Shown in pieces: positions 6,967 to 14,778 of a stretch of DNA of 24,923 nt; position 1 is the first letter of the stretch; every line of letters starts with the position of its first letter. Origin of the DNA: VRUB01 sp046758085 (GTDB taxonomy: Bacteria > Pseudomonadota > Gammaproteobacteria > Acidiferrobacterales > SPGG2); the NCBI GenBank assembly GCA_046758085.1, contig JBHHZP010000045.1, forward strand, positions 1 through 24,923. The letters are read 5' to 3'. A model generated the notes under the pieces. It searched no databases and was not told the origin of the DNA. It was given only the letters and a program-made list of their open reading frames with translations. Made by a program: the position numbers and the translations under genes.

Positions 6967-8994
6967 CTATGCTTTTTCCACCGCCTGGATCTGACCGACC
7001 ACTTCGGGGTTTGCAAGCGTTGTTAGGTCCCCCACATCCTGTTTATTGGATATGGCCGCCAGGACTCGGCGCATGATTTTTCCGGAACGTGTTTTGGGCA
7101 TGTCAGGCACGATCCAAACGTTCTTTGGCCGCGCGATCGGCCCGATCTCCTTCACAATGGCATCGGAAACCCGTTTGCGTAGGTCTTCGCTTGCGTCCAC
7201 GCCAGGTTTCAGGGATACATACAGATCGGGGACGATACCCTTGATGCTGTCCGAAAGAGCGACGACCGCCGATTCCGCCACCTCCGGCACGACCAGTGCA
7301 GCCGACTCGAGCTCTTTGGTGCCTAGCCGGTGCCCCGCCACATTGATGACGTCGTCAATGCGCCCAAGGATACGATAGTACCCGTCCTTTGCCTCCACGG
7401 CGCCGTCACCGGCCAAGTACGGCCAATCGCGCCAGTCTTGGCTGTTCTTGTCCTTGCAGTACCGCGTGTAGTACACGTCGACAAAGCGGTCGGGGTCTCC
7501 CCATATCGTCTGCATGATGCCGGGCCACGGGTTGCGAATGCAGAAATTGCCGGCACCTGAGCCCGCAGGGATTTCTTTTCCCTCGTCGTCGTAGATCACT
7601 GGATGGATGCCCGGCACACCCGGGCCTGCACTGCCCGGCTTCATCGGTTGCAGTGCGGGCAGCGTACTGCAGAGAAAACCACCGGTCTCGGTCTGCCAAT
7701 AAGTATCGACAATGACCGCTTCACCCTTCCCAACGGTCTCGTAATACCATTTCCACACCTCAGGCTCGATTGGTTCCCCTACCGTGGTCATGTGCTTGAA
7801 GTGATGGTTGTACTTGGACGGTTCATCGGGGCCGATCTTTCTCAAAGCCCGAATCGCTGTCGGCGACGTATGAAAGATATTTACATCAAGCTCTTCCGCA
7901 ATCCGCCAAGGACGCCCGGCATCCGGATAATTGGGCAGGCCCTCGTAAATAACGGAAGATGCGCACACAGCCAAAGGACCGTAAACGATGTAGGAATGGC
8001 CCGTGATCCAACCGATATCTGCCATACACCAGTACACATCTTCTGGATGAACGTCCTGGATAAACTTTGTCGTACCGGCCACATAGGCAAGATAGCCGCC
8101 AGTGCTGTGCTGCGCACCTTTGGGTTTGCCCGTCGTGCCGCTGGTGTACATGAGAAAGAGCGGTTCTTCCGCGCGCATACGCTCCGGCTCCACACGTTTC
8201 CCACGAAAGTCTTTGAGTAGATCATTCACAACATAATCCCGGCCGTTGACCCGCGGCGTGGCGCTGGAATTCTTCCCAGGATGGCGCTGCCACACGAGCA
8301 CCTTATCGACCGTGTGGCCCTCCTTTTTCGCTTCCTCGACGGCGATATCGGCCTTTTCCTTATGATCCAGGAGCTTGCCAGTGCGGTAGTACCCATCCAT
8401 GGTTATGAGCACCTTGCTGCCTGAATCTACGATGCGGTCCGCGCACGACTTGCCACTGAAACCCGCGAACACCTCGGAATGAATCACACCGAGCCTCGCG
8501 CAGGCCAGCATCGTGATGGGCAGCTCTGCCGTCATCGGCATTTGCAACGTCACACGGTCTCCCCTCTTCAGGCCGGCGAACTCACGCAAAAGCGCGGCAA
8601 ACTCGTTGACTCGTACAAAAAGCTCCTGGAAGGTCACGTGTTCTATTCGCTCATCCTCGGGCTCGGGGACGAAATGGATTGCTGTCTTGTTCTTGTACTT
8701 CACCAGATGTCTGTCAACACAATTGTAACAAGCATTGAGCTCGCCACCGACAAACCATTTCCAGAAGGGTGGATTACTAGCGTCTAGGGTCTTTTCCCAA
8801 TACTTGTACCAATCCAGCAAGTCTGCGTATTCTTTAAAACACTCGGGAAAATTCTCCAGGCTGAACCGGTCGTAGATGGTCTCATCCGTCATGTTTGCCT
8901 GGGCGATAAACCTGGCAGGAGGATAGTAGTATCCTTCCTCCTGCCAGTGCACCGCGATTTGCGCTTCTGAAGTCTCAACGTTTTTTTTCGCCAT
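6967..8994 (-). CDS. acs: acetyl-CoA synthetase (AMP-forming)
   Basis: The enzyme makes acetyl-CoA from acetate, ATP and CoA through acetyl-AMP, the high-affinity route for acetate use. The 675-residue chain starts with the ACS N-terminal domain. It then has the P-loop YTSGTTGKPKG (283-293), the acetate/adenylate motif YWQTETGG (432-439), the hinge region RIDDVINVAGHRLGTKELESA (A8) and the A10 motif PKTRSGKIMRR with catalytic K639. K639 is the lysine whose acetylation switches Acs off in other bacteria and is reversed by CobB. The RLGTKELES variant differs from the more common GHRLGTAEIES. GGAGGAGA (9002-9009 on the complement) sits well before ATG 8992-8994. The leader upstream is structured (see 9031-9110), and a strong terminator follows. 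Confidence 0.96.
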   Translation of the reverse strand: MAKKNVETSEAQIAVHWQEEGYYYPPARFIAQANMTDETIYDRFSLENFPECFKEYADLLDWYKYWEKTLDASNPPFWKWFVGGELNACYNCVDRHLVKYKNKTAIHFVPEPEDERIEHVTFQELFVRVNEFAALLREFAGLKRGDRVTLQMPMTAELPITMLACARLGVIHSEVFAGFSGKSCADRIVDSGSKVLITMDGYYRTGKLLDHKEKADIAVEEAKKEGHTVDKVLVWQRHPGKNSSATPRVNGRDYVVNDLLKDFRGKRVEPERMRAEEPLFLMYTSGTTGKPKGAQHSTGGYLAYVAGTTKFIQDVHPEDVYWCMADIGWITGHSYIVYGPLAVCASSVIYEGLPNYPDAGRPWRIAEELDVNIFHTSPTAIRALRKIGPDEPSKYNHHFKHMTTVGEPIEPEVWKWYYETVGKGEAVIVDTYWQTETGGFLCSTLPALQPMKPGSAGPGVPGIHPVIYDDEGKEIPAGSGAGNFCIRNPWPGIMQTIWGDPDRFVDVYYTRYCKDKNSQDWRDWPYLAGDGAVEAKDGYYRILGRIDDVINVAGHRLGTKELESAALVVPEVAESAVVALSDSIKGIVPDLYVSLKPGVDASEDLRKRVSDAIVKEIGPIARPKNVWIVPDMPKTRSGKIMRRVLAAISNKQDVGDLTTLANPEVVGQIQAVEKA

Positions 8995-9030
8995 AGCTCA
9001 ATCTCCTCCAATAAATGGATATAGCGAAGG

Positions 9031-9110
9031 ACAATACCGGGTTCTGTATTGTTACTCGCTGATCGACATATCTGCCGCGACGTTGCAAAGAACCGGGTAA
9101 ACTCTTTGCA
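9031..9110 (-). promoter_or_regulatory. structured acs leader: two hairpins able to pair with each other
   Basis: On the acs sense strand the distal hairpin is TGCAAAGA / TCTTTGCA (8 bp, 9084-9091 with 9103-9110). The proximal one is ACAATAC / GTATTGT (7 bp, 9031-9037 with 9046-9052). Both have ACCCGGT in or next to the loop. The stretches 9035-9045 and 9089-9099 are also complementary to one another at 10 of 11 positions, so a long-range pairing would exclude both hairpins. The proximal hairpin ends about 22 bases before the ribosome-binding site. The transcription start is not known, so the repeats could be DNA operators instead. Confidence 0.45.
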
Positions 9111-9436
9111 TCAGAGGCTCAGCCGTTGCTCCTTTTGGCGGTTCTGACCGACGTGCGAATCACGCTTGGGCGATCAGGATTACAGTCGGCGTTCTTAAGG
9201 GCACGATGCGCAGTGTCGCGCGCGCTCGCCGTACCGGGACAGAATAGCGGTGAATCGGACGGCGGCCTTGAGAACGGTTTACAGTTCTTGTATTGACGTC
9301 CCCTCCCCTCCTTAATTTTTGACTCTCTCGCCTGGGCTGCAATCTTCCTCGCGAAGCCCCAGGTAGCCGGAATCTCCCATTGACGCTTCGAGGGATCACG
9401 AAGCGGGTCGCACCAGCGGTCCCTAGGCCTCCGGTA
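9111..9436. other. rest of the acs upstream gap
   Basis: I see no supportable gene here. An imperfect hairpin (CCTGGGCT near 9332 with AGCCCCAGG ending near 9363) and a small one (AGAAC / GTTCT near 9273-9290) are present. The minus-strand frame 9160-9399 encodes an arginine-rich peptide with no domain. I found no clear sigma-70 or sigma-54 promoter for acs. Confidence 0.35.
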
Positions 9437-9712
9437 CTAGTGCCCCGGGAAGTGACCTGTATCTATGCGGCCACTCGCAGTCGGACAAGACCCGCTGGCA
9501 CACCCCAAGCGTCGATTGACGACAAAGAAAACGGGAACCAGCAAGGGAAAGAGGATGATCCACATCCACTCAGCACCACTCTGCAAGCGCTCGGGCTCCA
9601 TGACCCATACCGTAAAGGTCTCGCCCGATTTGTAAAATAACGCCGCAAACAGCAGCCAGATAAGCCACTTGAATACCGGATTTGCAGTTATTACGCGCAG
9701 TAGGTTAGTCAT
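9437..9712 (-). CDS. small two-TM membrane protein with CxxxxC tail
   Basis: The 91-residue product starts at ATG 9710-9712. The longer open frame to 9862 adds 50 residues without hydrophobic or domain-like character. Two transmembrane segments are clear, at about 13-28 and 49-66, joined by a short loop (ETFTVWVMEPERLQSG). The second is followed by a basic NRR and the cysteines C71 and C76, placing the tail in the cytoplasm by the positive-inside rule. No strong ribosome-binding site is visible. It lies upstream of acs on the same strand, with about 440 bases between, so co-transcription is possible but unproven. I do not recognise the family. Confidence 0.6.
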   Translation of the reverse strand: MTNLLRVITANPVFKWLIWLLFAALFYKSGETFTVWVMEPERLQSGAEWMWIILFPLLVPVFFVVNRRLGCASGSCPTASGRIDTGHFPGH

Positions 9713-10242
9713 GTAATGACCGCTGATTTCGACACGGTGCCCCGCAACGTGCGGTTCCCCGCCAGCCATCCCGCCGTTCACTGTTCTCGGCAGGGGCCCG
9801 ATTCCGTCTGTAGCTGGCGCATGCCTATCACCGTCGGGAATAGTGCAAATTTCGCGCCACACCTTTAAGAATATTAACCAAATAATATCAACTAGTTATA
9901 CGGCCTTTGCACCAATCGGCCGCTTCACTCGTTACACATCGTAACATACGCTCCCACGCAATCGTAGCGTGTCGCACGCTCACGGTTGCACATCACGAGA
10001 TGCGTGATAGCTGCGTCGGCGTGCACCTCCGGCATTTTGGCTTTTTGCAGCATGTGCTTAGTCATGCAGAAGCACAGCCCGAACATACCTTTGTAGATTT
10101 TCCTGCAGGCCGATGAAATTTTCCGGTATGATTTGCTGTCTATTCTGTTAAATAAGTCAAAGATACACGGCCCAACACCACCAGCATCGGCGGCGCAACC
10201 CGAACGCAACGGGAGACGAGCGACCCAGATCCGGGACACGCG
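9713..10242. other. hairpin-rich divergent gap, possible ncRNA or control region
   Basis: This gap holds the CGTTAC-N5-GTAACAT palindrome (9930-9947). A long near-perfect hairpin follows (9958-9971 with 9975-9989, about 14 pairs including one G-T pair and one bulge, 3-base loop). It also has a 6-bp hairpin ATCACG / CGTGAT (9992-9997 with 10003-10008) and a 5-bp hairpin GCATG / CATGC near 10049-10066. Frames here (9925-10239 minus, 9907-10116 plus) give peptides without recognisable character. An AT-rich patch at 9868-9900 could hold a promoter for the minus-strand gene. Confidence 0.4.
9930..9947. promoter_or_regulatory. palindromic operator candidate CGTTAC-N5-GTAACAT, copy 1
   Basis: CGTTAC, ACATC and GTAACAT occupy 9930-9947. 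The same arms with the same spacing occur at 14239-14256 before the receiver gene. The site lies between the divergent genes at 9712 (-) and 10243 (+). Confidence 0.5.
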
Positions 10243-10692
10243 ATGAAAAAGCTGCGGGACAAGCTACGAGCATTTGAAAACAAGAAGTATTTCGACGAGA
10301 ACATTCCCACGGACGTCGAAGAAGTCCTCGATGTCGCCGCCCACCTGGAGATCAGGGAGTTCGACGTCTTCCATCTCGCTTACAGCTGGTGGCACGGGGA
10401 AGATTCGACCGACACCAAGATCGAACCTTTTTTTGTAAAGTACATGTTCGGCTCGATCGTGCCGCCCTGGGTACGGCAATTCACGCGCATGGCATTAAAG
10501 CTCAAGGAGCAAGGTCGCCTGAGCCCCGAGCGGTTCGGGGTTCAACGCTCGCCCGCAACAGCAGCCATGGTCTCCAAGGGGATTCGCTTCGCCGTCATCC
10601 TGGTAACAGTCCTCGTCGTCATGATTATTCTTGCGCAGCTGTCCGTGGATTTGTACTTCTACTCCCGCTGTATGTTTCCGCCCTGCTATTAG
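10243..10692 (+). CDS. hypothetical protein with C-terminal membrane anchor
   Basis: The product is 149 residues. The N-terminal part (1-105) is soluble, charged and helical-looking, with aromatic clusters such as FDVFHLAYSWWHG (40-52) and PPWVRQFTRMALKLKE (74-89). A single transmembrane segment covers about 114-133, followed by a short tail with two cysteines (C143, C148). This suggests a cytoplasmic domain tethered to the inner membrane. ATG 10243 follows a weak ribosome-binding region. I do not recognise a family. It is followed by another small membrane protein on the same strand. Confidence 0.65.
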   Translation: MKKLRDKLRAFENKKYFDENIPTDVEEVLDVAAHLEIREFDVFHLAYSWWHGEDSTDTKIEPFFVKYMFGSIVPPWVRQFTRMALKLKEQGRLSPERFGVQRSPATAAMVSKGIRFAVILVTVLVVMIILAQLSVDLYFYSRCMFPPCY

Positions 10693-10788
10693 CAGTGCTG
10701 CAGGGCTACGTGGGCCGTGCGACGAAACTGCAGCCAATTCACATTTAATCCGGTATCATCTGGCTCGTTTACGGAGCGGGTACTGCAC

Positions 10789-10953
10789 GTGCTTGACTAT
10801 TTGTTTGTCATAATTACGGGCGCCGTCGCCTATCACGGTATCACTTACCGTGATGAAAATGGGGACTCGGATCTGGGTCATTTGCTGTTCGGTTGTATCG
10901 CACTGTTGTTTTGTATTCGCGTTATCCTGGTCGATATTCTCAAGCTGTGGTGA
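10789..10953 (+). CDS. very small two-TM membrane protein
   Basis: The open frame runs from 10717. I prefer the GTG at 10789, which gives 54 residues and starts directly at the first hydrophobic segment (about 2-18). GGAG lies 12 bases upstream. The second segment covers about 31-52, and between them is a short charged loop YRDENGDSD. It lies about 96 bases after the previous gene and is probably co-transcribed. Function is unknown. An alternative start further upstream cannot be excluded. Confidence 0.5.
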   Translation: MLDYLFVIITGAVAYHGITYRDENGDSDLGHLLFGCIALLFCIRVILVDILKLW

Positions 10954-11038
10954 ACCTGGAACGCTGAGCCGCCCCGAGACTTGCGTAGTCTCTTGCCATC
11001 CCGATCCCACACCCTCCCGCTCCAGCGCGGGTTTAGTG

Positions 11039-11617
11039 CTATTGCTTGTAAGATCGTTGCGCGGCGTCTTTCTCGGGCAGGCGCAACAATCGCTCCGACT
11101 CCGGCTTGGCGAGCTGCGCGCGCAGATAGCGGGTTCGGTCCGCCACGCTCGGTGGCTTATCCGGCTGCAAGCGTAGAAAGCGGGTCAGCCAATGCGGTCC
11201 CTCGGCCACACTCTCATCCAGCTGCAGCGACTTTTCATAATCTGCCATCGCCTTGTGGTACTCGCCCCTGCGATCGTGAAGGATCCCGCGGTTAGCGTAG
11301 GTCGCGGCAAAATCGGGTTCACGCTCTATCGCCCGGTTGAATGCGGCAAGCGCCTCCTGGTAGCGGCCTAACTGCATGAGACTGCGTGCGCGACCGCGCA
11401 AGGCATAAATATTGCCCGGGTCGATACGTAACGCATTGTTGTACTCCCGCAAAGCGCGGTCATAGGCGCCATCTTCAAACAAGTTGTTAGCTGTATGATA
11501 GGACAGCTCGCCCGGTCTGCGATCCTGAACAAAGCTGTCATAGATCGACCAACCGACCCAGGCGAGCGTCAAAACGATCGCCGTGACCTTGAGGACTTGG
11601 TAGATGCGGTCATCCAT
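11039..11617 (-). CDS. membrane-anchored TPR-repeat protein
   Basis: The 192-residue product has an N-terminal transmembrane segment at about 8-25, then three tetratricopeptide repeats at about 38-71, 72-105 and 106-139. Each has the usual A/G-Y-AL-Y/F-A-P pattern, for example GRYQEALAAFNRAIEREP. The tail is charged. TPR domains hold protein partners, and here the partner is unknown. The gene overlaps the end of the upstream small membrane gene by 8 bases (11610-11617), which suggests translational coupling and a joint function. It ends convergent with the small gene at 10789-10953. Confidence 0.85.
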   Translation of the reverse strand: MDDRIYQVLKVTAIVLTLAWVGWSIYDSFVQDRRPGELSYHTANNLFEDGAYDRALREYNNALRIDPGNIYALRGRARSLMQLGRYQEALAAFNRAIEREPDFAATYANRGILHDRRGEYHKAMADYEKSLQLDESVAEGPHWLTRFLRLQPDKPPSVADRTRYLRAQLAKPESERLLRLPEKDAAQRSYKQ

Positions 11618-11843
11618 TGGCGGGAATGCCGATTATGTTGGCACTAAACAGGAAAGAGAATAACAATGTGACGATGACGGCTATTAGCCGCGCACGCCTG
11701 AGCTGTCCGTCGATCTCCTCTTCCGAAAGCTTGCGTTTCAGCCTTCGTTCCAGACGGCGAACGCTCAGCACCCAAACAAGCTTGCTCACGGGAAAGAACA
11801 GCAGCGCCGCAAGTATCAGGACCGAAACCGTGAAATAGACCAT
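11610..11843 (-). CDS. small two-TM membrane protein coupled to the TPR gene
   Basis: The 77-residue form starts at ATG 11841-11843. The longer frame from 11903 begins with an unlikely extension. Transmembrane segments lie at about 2-25 and 50-72, separated by a highly charged helix with SVRRLERRLKRKLSEEEI. The stop codon overlaps the start of the TPR gene. No family is recognised. The pair is preceded by two hairpins that terminate the symporter transcript. Confidence 0.65.
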   Translation of the reverse strand: MVYFTVSVLILAALLFFPVSKLVWVLSVRRLERRLKRKLSEEEIDGQLRRARLIAVIVTLLFSFLFSANIIGIPANG

Positions 11844-11954
11844 GGCCCGTTTACCGGAAAAGAACACCAAACAATGGTCACGTCCAGACCCGACAACAAT
11901 CAAACGCTCACAGCCAGGCTGTTACCCATTGTACAGGTCCTGCGAATTAAGAAA

Positions 11955-11994
11955 AGAAGGTGCCCGCCGCACATCACCAGGATCCACGGCGGGC
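11955..11994 (-). terminator. second hairpin after the symporter gene, possible terminator
   Basis: GCCCGCCG (11962-11969) pairs with CGGCGGGC (11987-11994) around a 17-base loop. On the minus strand a pyrimidine-rich tract with TTCTTTTCTT follows. The loop is long for a standard terminator, so it may be a backup. Confidence 0.5.
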
Positions 11995-12002
11995 GCCAGA
12001 TG

Positions 12003-12035
12003 ATAATTAAAACGGGGAGGGTCGAGACCCTCCCC
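12003..12035 (-). terminator. rho-independent terminator of the symporter gene
   Basis: GGGGAGGGT (12014-12022), loop CGAG and ACCCTCCCC (12027-12035) form a perfect 9-bp stem. On the minus strand it is followed by GTTTTAATTAT. It lies 18 bases after the symporter stop codon. Confidence 0.85.
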
Positions 12036-12053
12036 ATAGTGCTAGAACGTGGA

Positions 12054-14015
12054 TTACGACGGTCTGTCGAGGTCGAGGCGGATGTCGCCGATGTCCTCCT
12101 GGAGTGCCACGATTTCCTGATCGGGCACGGTGGACATTTCCATCTTATATGCCAGGAACCACATCATAAACACGCCCAGGGCCCACCACAGGATCTGCCA
12201 GGCCCAGATCGAAGGCATGCCAAACACCCAGGCATCCACTCCACCGTTCGGGTCACCGAAAATGGTGTTGCCAATGACGGCGCCCGGGCCAATACCGAAG
12301 AAGAACCACACTAGCGTGATAATCCAGGCCGCCGGGAGCAACCCTCGTTTGGCAGCCGGCAGACTGGCGTGATCGCGCAGGAAGTTGTGGAACGTCATGC
12401 GATGCTTGAGGTCATCCGCGTTCTGCGTCATGGCCGAGACGATGATCGCCACACCCAGATTAAACAGGATTCCCCAACCTGCGGAGTGGATGGTCAACGG
12501 CCAGCGACCCCAGGCCGTAATGCCAAGCTGCTGCCCGATGGTCTCCGTGGCCGCCACCGCGATCATGCCGGCGGCCAGGCCCCAGGTGATCCCCTGGCGA
12601 GTGAACCACGGAAAATAGCACACCGCCATCAGCGGTGGCCACATCTGGAAGCCGAAGGCCACTGCCAATCCGCCCAGCAGCACCAGCGCATCCTTGGACG
12701 TCGTGGCAACCACCAGCGCGGCCAGCACAATCACCAACACGCCGACGCGGCCCCAGAACTTCTGTTGACCATGACTGGCGTTCGGCATGACATAGCGCTT
12801 GAGCAGGTCGCGCATCAGCATGCCGCCGGCGGTGGACATGTAGGCCGCACCCGTGGACTGCATGGCCGCCAGCGCGCATACGGCCAGCAGACCTACCAGC
12901 CACGGCGCGGCGTCCTGTACCAGATGAATCAGCTGTGGCACCAACATGCCCTGTTTTCCGGCGGACTTCATCAGGTCGATACCGCCCAAACCTGCTCCCA
13001 TCACGTTGTTGGTGAGATCAGGAAAGGCTGCCGCGAACTTGAGGTCCGCACCCAGCATATGGCCACCCATCCCCTGGAAGGCGGTGAACACGAACAGGAT
13101 CAGGCCGATTCCGAATGAAGAGGCCCACACCTGCTGCGGCGCAAACGGTTTCGGGTTGTTGTTGGAGAATGCCCACATCGAGAATGCCGGCGATGAGTGA
13201 ATGCCCATCAGCGCGAACATATAGGTGAGGATCATGATGCCGGTCCAGGCCCCGCCGACTGCCTTGGGACCGGTAGACACCCACTGAATTACACCGGGGA
13301 TGGCAATGTAGTGACTGTAACCATCTGGCGTTTTTTTCGGGTCGATGGACGCAAGCGCGGCAATACCTTCGTTCAATTGGCCAAAACCGCCGACAAAAGA
13401 AAGCGTAATGATACCAATCATAACGATACCGAATGCCAGCAGAACACATTGCAATGTGTCCACATATGCGACGGCGCGCAGACCGCCCGATGCCACGTAG
13501 ATGAACACGATCGCCGACAGCAGCCACATGCCCACATCAACGCTAAGCAAATCGTCGGTCAATACGTTGAACAGAAAGCCCGATGCGCGCAGCTGCAATC
13601 CGAGGTAGGGAATCGAGAAGCACAGCGCCACCAGCACCGTGAGCAACCGGATCGCGTCACCCCGGAAGTAGGTGGACAGCATCTCGCCTGGTGTGACGAA
13701 GCCGTAGCGTTTGCCCAGGATCCACTGGCGCTTCAGGAACATGACCCCGGTAAACGGAATCGTGATCGCATAAAACGAAGCGTAGGCGTACTGAAAACCA
13801 TCCCGGTACAGCAATCCCGGGTGACCCATAAAGGTCCATCCGGAGAATGACGTTGCTGTCGCCGCGAGCACGAAAACCCATAGCGAGATCTTGCGACCGG
13901 CTATGAAGTAGTCGCTGGCTGTGCGGGCCGAAAGCGCACCTTTAATACCCCAGAAGATGCAATAGCCCCAGTACAGCAAAACAAATATAAACAGCCATAC
14001 TATTTTGGCATCCAT
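12054..14015 (-). CDS. sodium:solute symporter family protein, probable monocarboxylate/acetate uptake
   Basis: This is an inner-membrane sodium-coupled symporter of the SSS family, 653 residues, with about 13-14 hydrophobic segments. The N-terminal half shows the family pattern: TASDYFIAGRKI, then FVLAATATSFSGWTFMGHPGLLY and ASGGLRAVAYVDTLQ. The C-terminal 40 residues are hydrophilic (VPDQEIVALQEDIGDIRLD). Substrate is not fixed by sequence. Acetate or another short monocarboxylate is inferred from the company of a CrbS-like kinase, a DUF294-CBS protein, an exonuclease and nearby acs, a set seen around acetate permeases in other gammaproteobacteria. AAGGGGG sits shortly before ATG 14013-14015. 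It is divergent from the receiver gene across a 348-base control region with GTAACAT sites. Confidence 0.88.
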   Translation of the reverse strand: MDAKIVWLFIFVLLYWGYCIFWGIKGALSARTASDYFIAGRKISLWVFVLAATATSFSGWTFMGHPGLLYRDGFQYAYASFYAITIPFTGVMFLKRQWILGKRYGFVTPGEMLSTYFRGDAIRLLTVLVALCFSIPYLGLQLRASGFLFNVLTDDLLSVDVGMWLLSAIVFIYVASGGLRAVAYVDTLQCVLLAFGIVMIGIITLSFVGGFGQLNEGIAALASIDPKKTPDGYSHYIAIPGVIQWVSTGPKAVGGAWTGIMILTYMFALMGIHSSPAFSMWAFSNNNPKPFAPQQVWASSFGIGLILFVFTAFQGMGGHMLGADLKFAAAFPDLTNNVMGAGLGGIDLMKSAGKQGMLVPQLIHLVQDAAPWLVGLLAVCALAAMQSTGAAYMSTAGGMLMRDLLKRYVMPNASHGQQKFWGRVGVLVIVLAALVVATTSKDALVLLGGLAVAFGFQMWPPLMAVCYFPWFTRQGITWGLAAGMIAVAATETIGQQLGITAWGRWPLTIHSAGWGILFNLGVAIIVSAMTQNADDLKHRMTFHNFLRDHASLPAAKRGLLPAAWIITLVWFFFGIGPGAVIGNTIFGDPNGGVDAWVFGMPSIWAWQILWWALGVFMMWFLAYKMEMSTVPDQEIVALQEDIGDIRLDLDRPS

Positions 14016-14363
14016 AGATAAGCCCCCTTTAAAATGGGTTGTTTTTCATAGCTCCGCCATCCCTAGCCGTAACATCCTCCTCGCACCCGCACCATACTCC
14101 GGCCTATATGGAACATCCAGCCGCGGCACCGGCCGATTCTTGAGGAGTTCGAAAGAGTCTTGCGAAATCTGTGCCCAAGAGAAAAATTCTTTCAAAATAA
14201 TATCTTACGCGGCATGCGGGAGAGGCGCACATGCCAATCGTTACGCTCTGTAACATTCTCTGTGGCGTTTGGTAACATCCCGCCAACCACCGGACTCGCT
14301 GCGTCTTGCGGGCATCCGGCACCCCGAATAGTATTGATTTTTCTGGTGCTTGGAACAGCGAAC
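14016..14363. promoter_or_regulatory. divergent control region, symporter / receiver
   Basis: The region contains three GTAACAT sites (14069-14075, 14250-14256 and 14272-14278). The middle one is part of the palindrome CGTTAC-N5-GTAACAT. The first and third both extend to GTAACATCC. An AT-rich patch at 14179-14207 is a likely place for a promoter, and an imperfect repeat GGCATG / CATGCC spans about 14212-14236. I cannot assign clear -35/-10 boxes. Confidence 0.5.
14239..14256. promoter_or_regulatory. palindromic operator candidate CGTTAC-N5-GTAACAT, copy 2
   Basis: CGTTAC (14239-14244), GCTCT and GTAACAT (14250-14256) share arms and spacing with 9930-9947. A further GTAACAT follows 15 bases later, giving a site and a half about 100 bases before the receiver start. 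Confidence 0.55.
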
Positions 14364-14738
14364 ATGACCAAGAGCATTCTGCTGGTCGACGACGAACCCA
14401 ATATCGTGCTGTCGCTCGAGTTTCTTATGAAACGCGCGGGTTACGCCGTGCGCACTGCCACTGACGGCGACGCCGCGCTCGAGGCCATCAGGGAGGATCG
14501 GCCTGACCTGATCTTGTTGGACGTCAATATGCCAAAGCGCGATGGCTTTGAGATTTGTCAGCTCATTCGCTCCAACCCCGGCTGGAAGGATATCCCTATC
14601 ATCATGCTGACGGCTAAGGGACGTGACGTGGAACGCGAAAAAGGATTGGCCATGGGCGCCGATGATTACGTCACGAAGCCCTTCGCTACCCAAGAGGTAG
14701 TAGAAAAAGTGGAGGCCATTCTCGGACAAGCCTCCTGA
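14364..14738 (+). CDS. single-domain response regulator (CheY-like receiver)
   Basis: This 124-residue protein is only a receiver domain. The acidic pair is D9-D10 (VDDEP), the phosphoacceptor is D53 (LLLDVNMPKRDG region), the switch threonine is T83 (MLTAKG) and the lysine is K105 (VTKPF). All are intact. There is no DNA-binding or enzymatic output domain. ATG 14364 gives the exact start of the fold. The frame extends upstream to 14160 but the extra part is unlike a receiver. It precedes the pseudokinase-exonuclease gene by 40 bases and is in line with the active CrbS-like kinase, which is its likely phosphodonor. It may act by binding a partner such as the exonuclease protein. Confidence 0.9.
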   Translation: MTKSILLVDDEPNIVLSLEFLMKRAGYAVRTATDGDAALEAIREDRPDLILLDVNMPKRDGFEICQLIRSNPGWKDIPIIMLTAKGRDVEREKGLAMGADDYVTKPFATQEVVEKVEAILGQAS

Positions 14739-14778
14739 GTGCCAATGGCTCGATGTTTCCTGCGCGGCCAACCGCGAA

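Noticed and set aside
9160..9399. 79-codon minus-strand frame upstream of acs
   Set aside because: It is an arginine-rich peptide without a domain, ribosome-binding site or good start.
9925..10239. 104-codon minus-strand frame
   Set aside because: It covers the hairpin string and operator palindrome, and the peptide has no membrane or domain pattern.
12369..13118. 249-codon open frame on the plus strand
   Set aside because: It lies wholly antisense to the symporter gene. The peptide is rich in H, Q and R with no domain, as expected for a shadow of a GC-rich membrane gene.
13197..13850. 217-codon open frame on the plus strand
   Set aside because: It is antisense to the symporter gene and lacks any family pattern.
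14140..14175. GTTCGA-containing stretch considered as a tRNA T-arm
   Set aside because: No acceptor, D-arm or anticodon arm can be folded around it. No tRNA is seen anywhere in the window.
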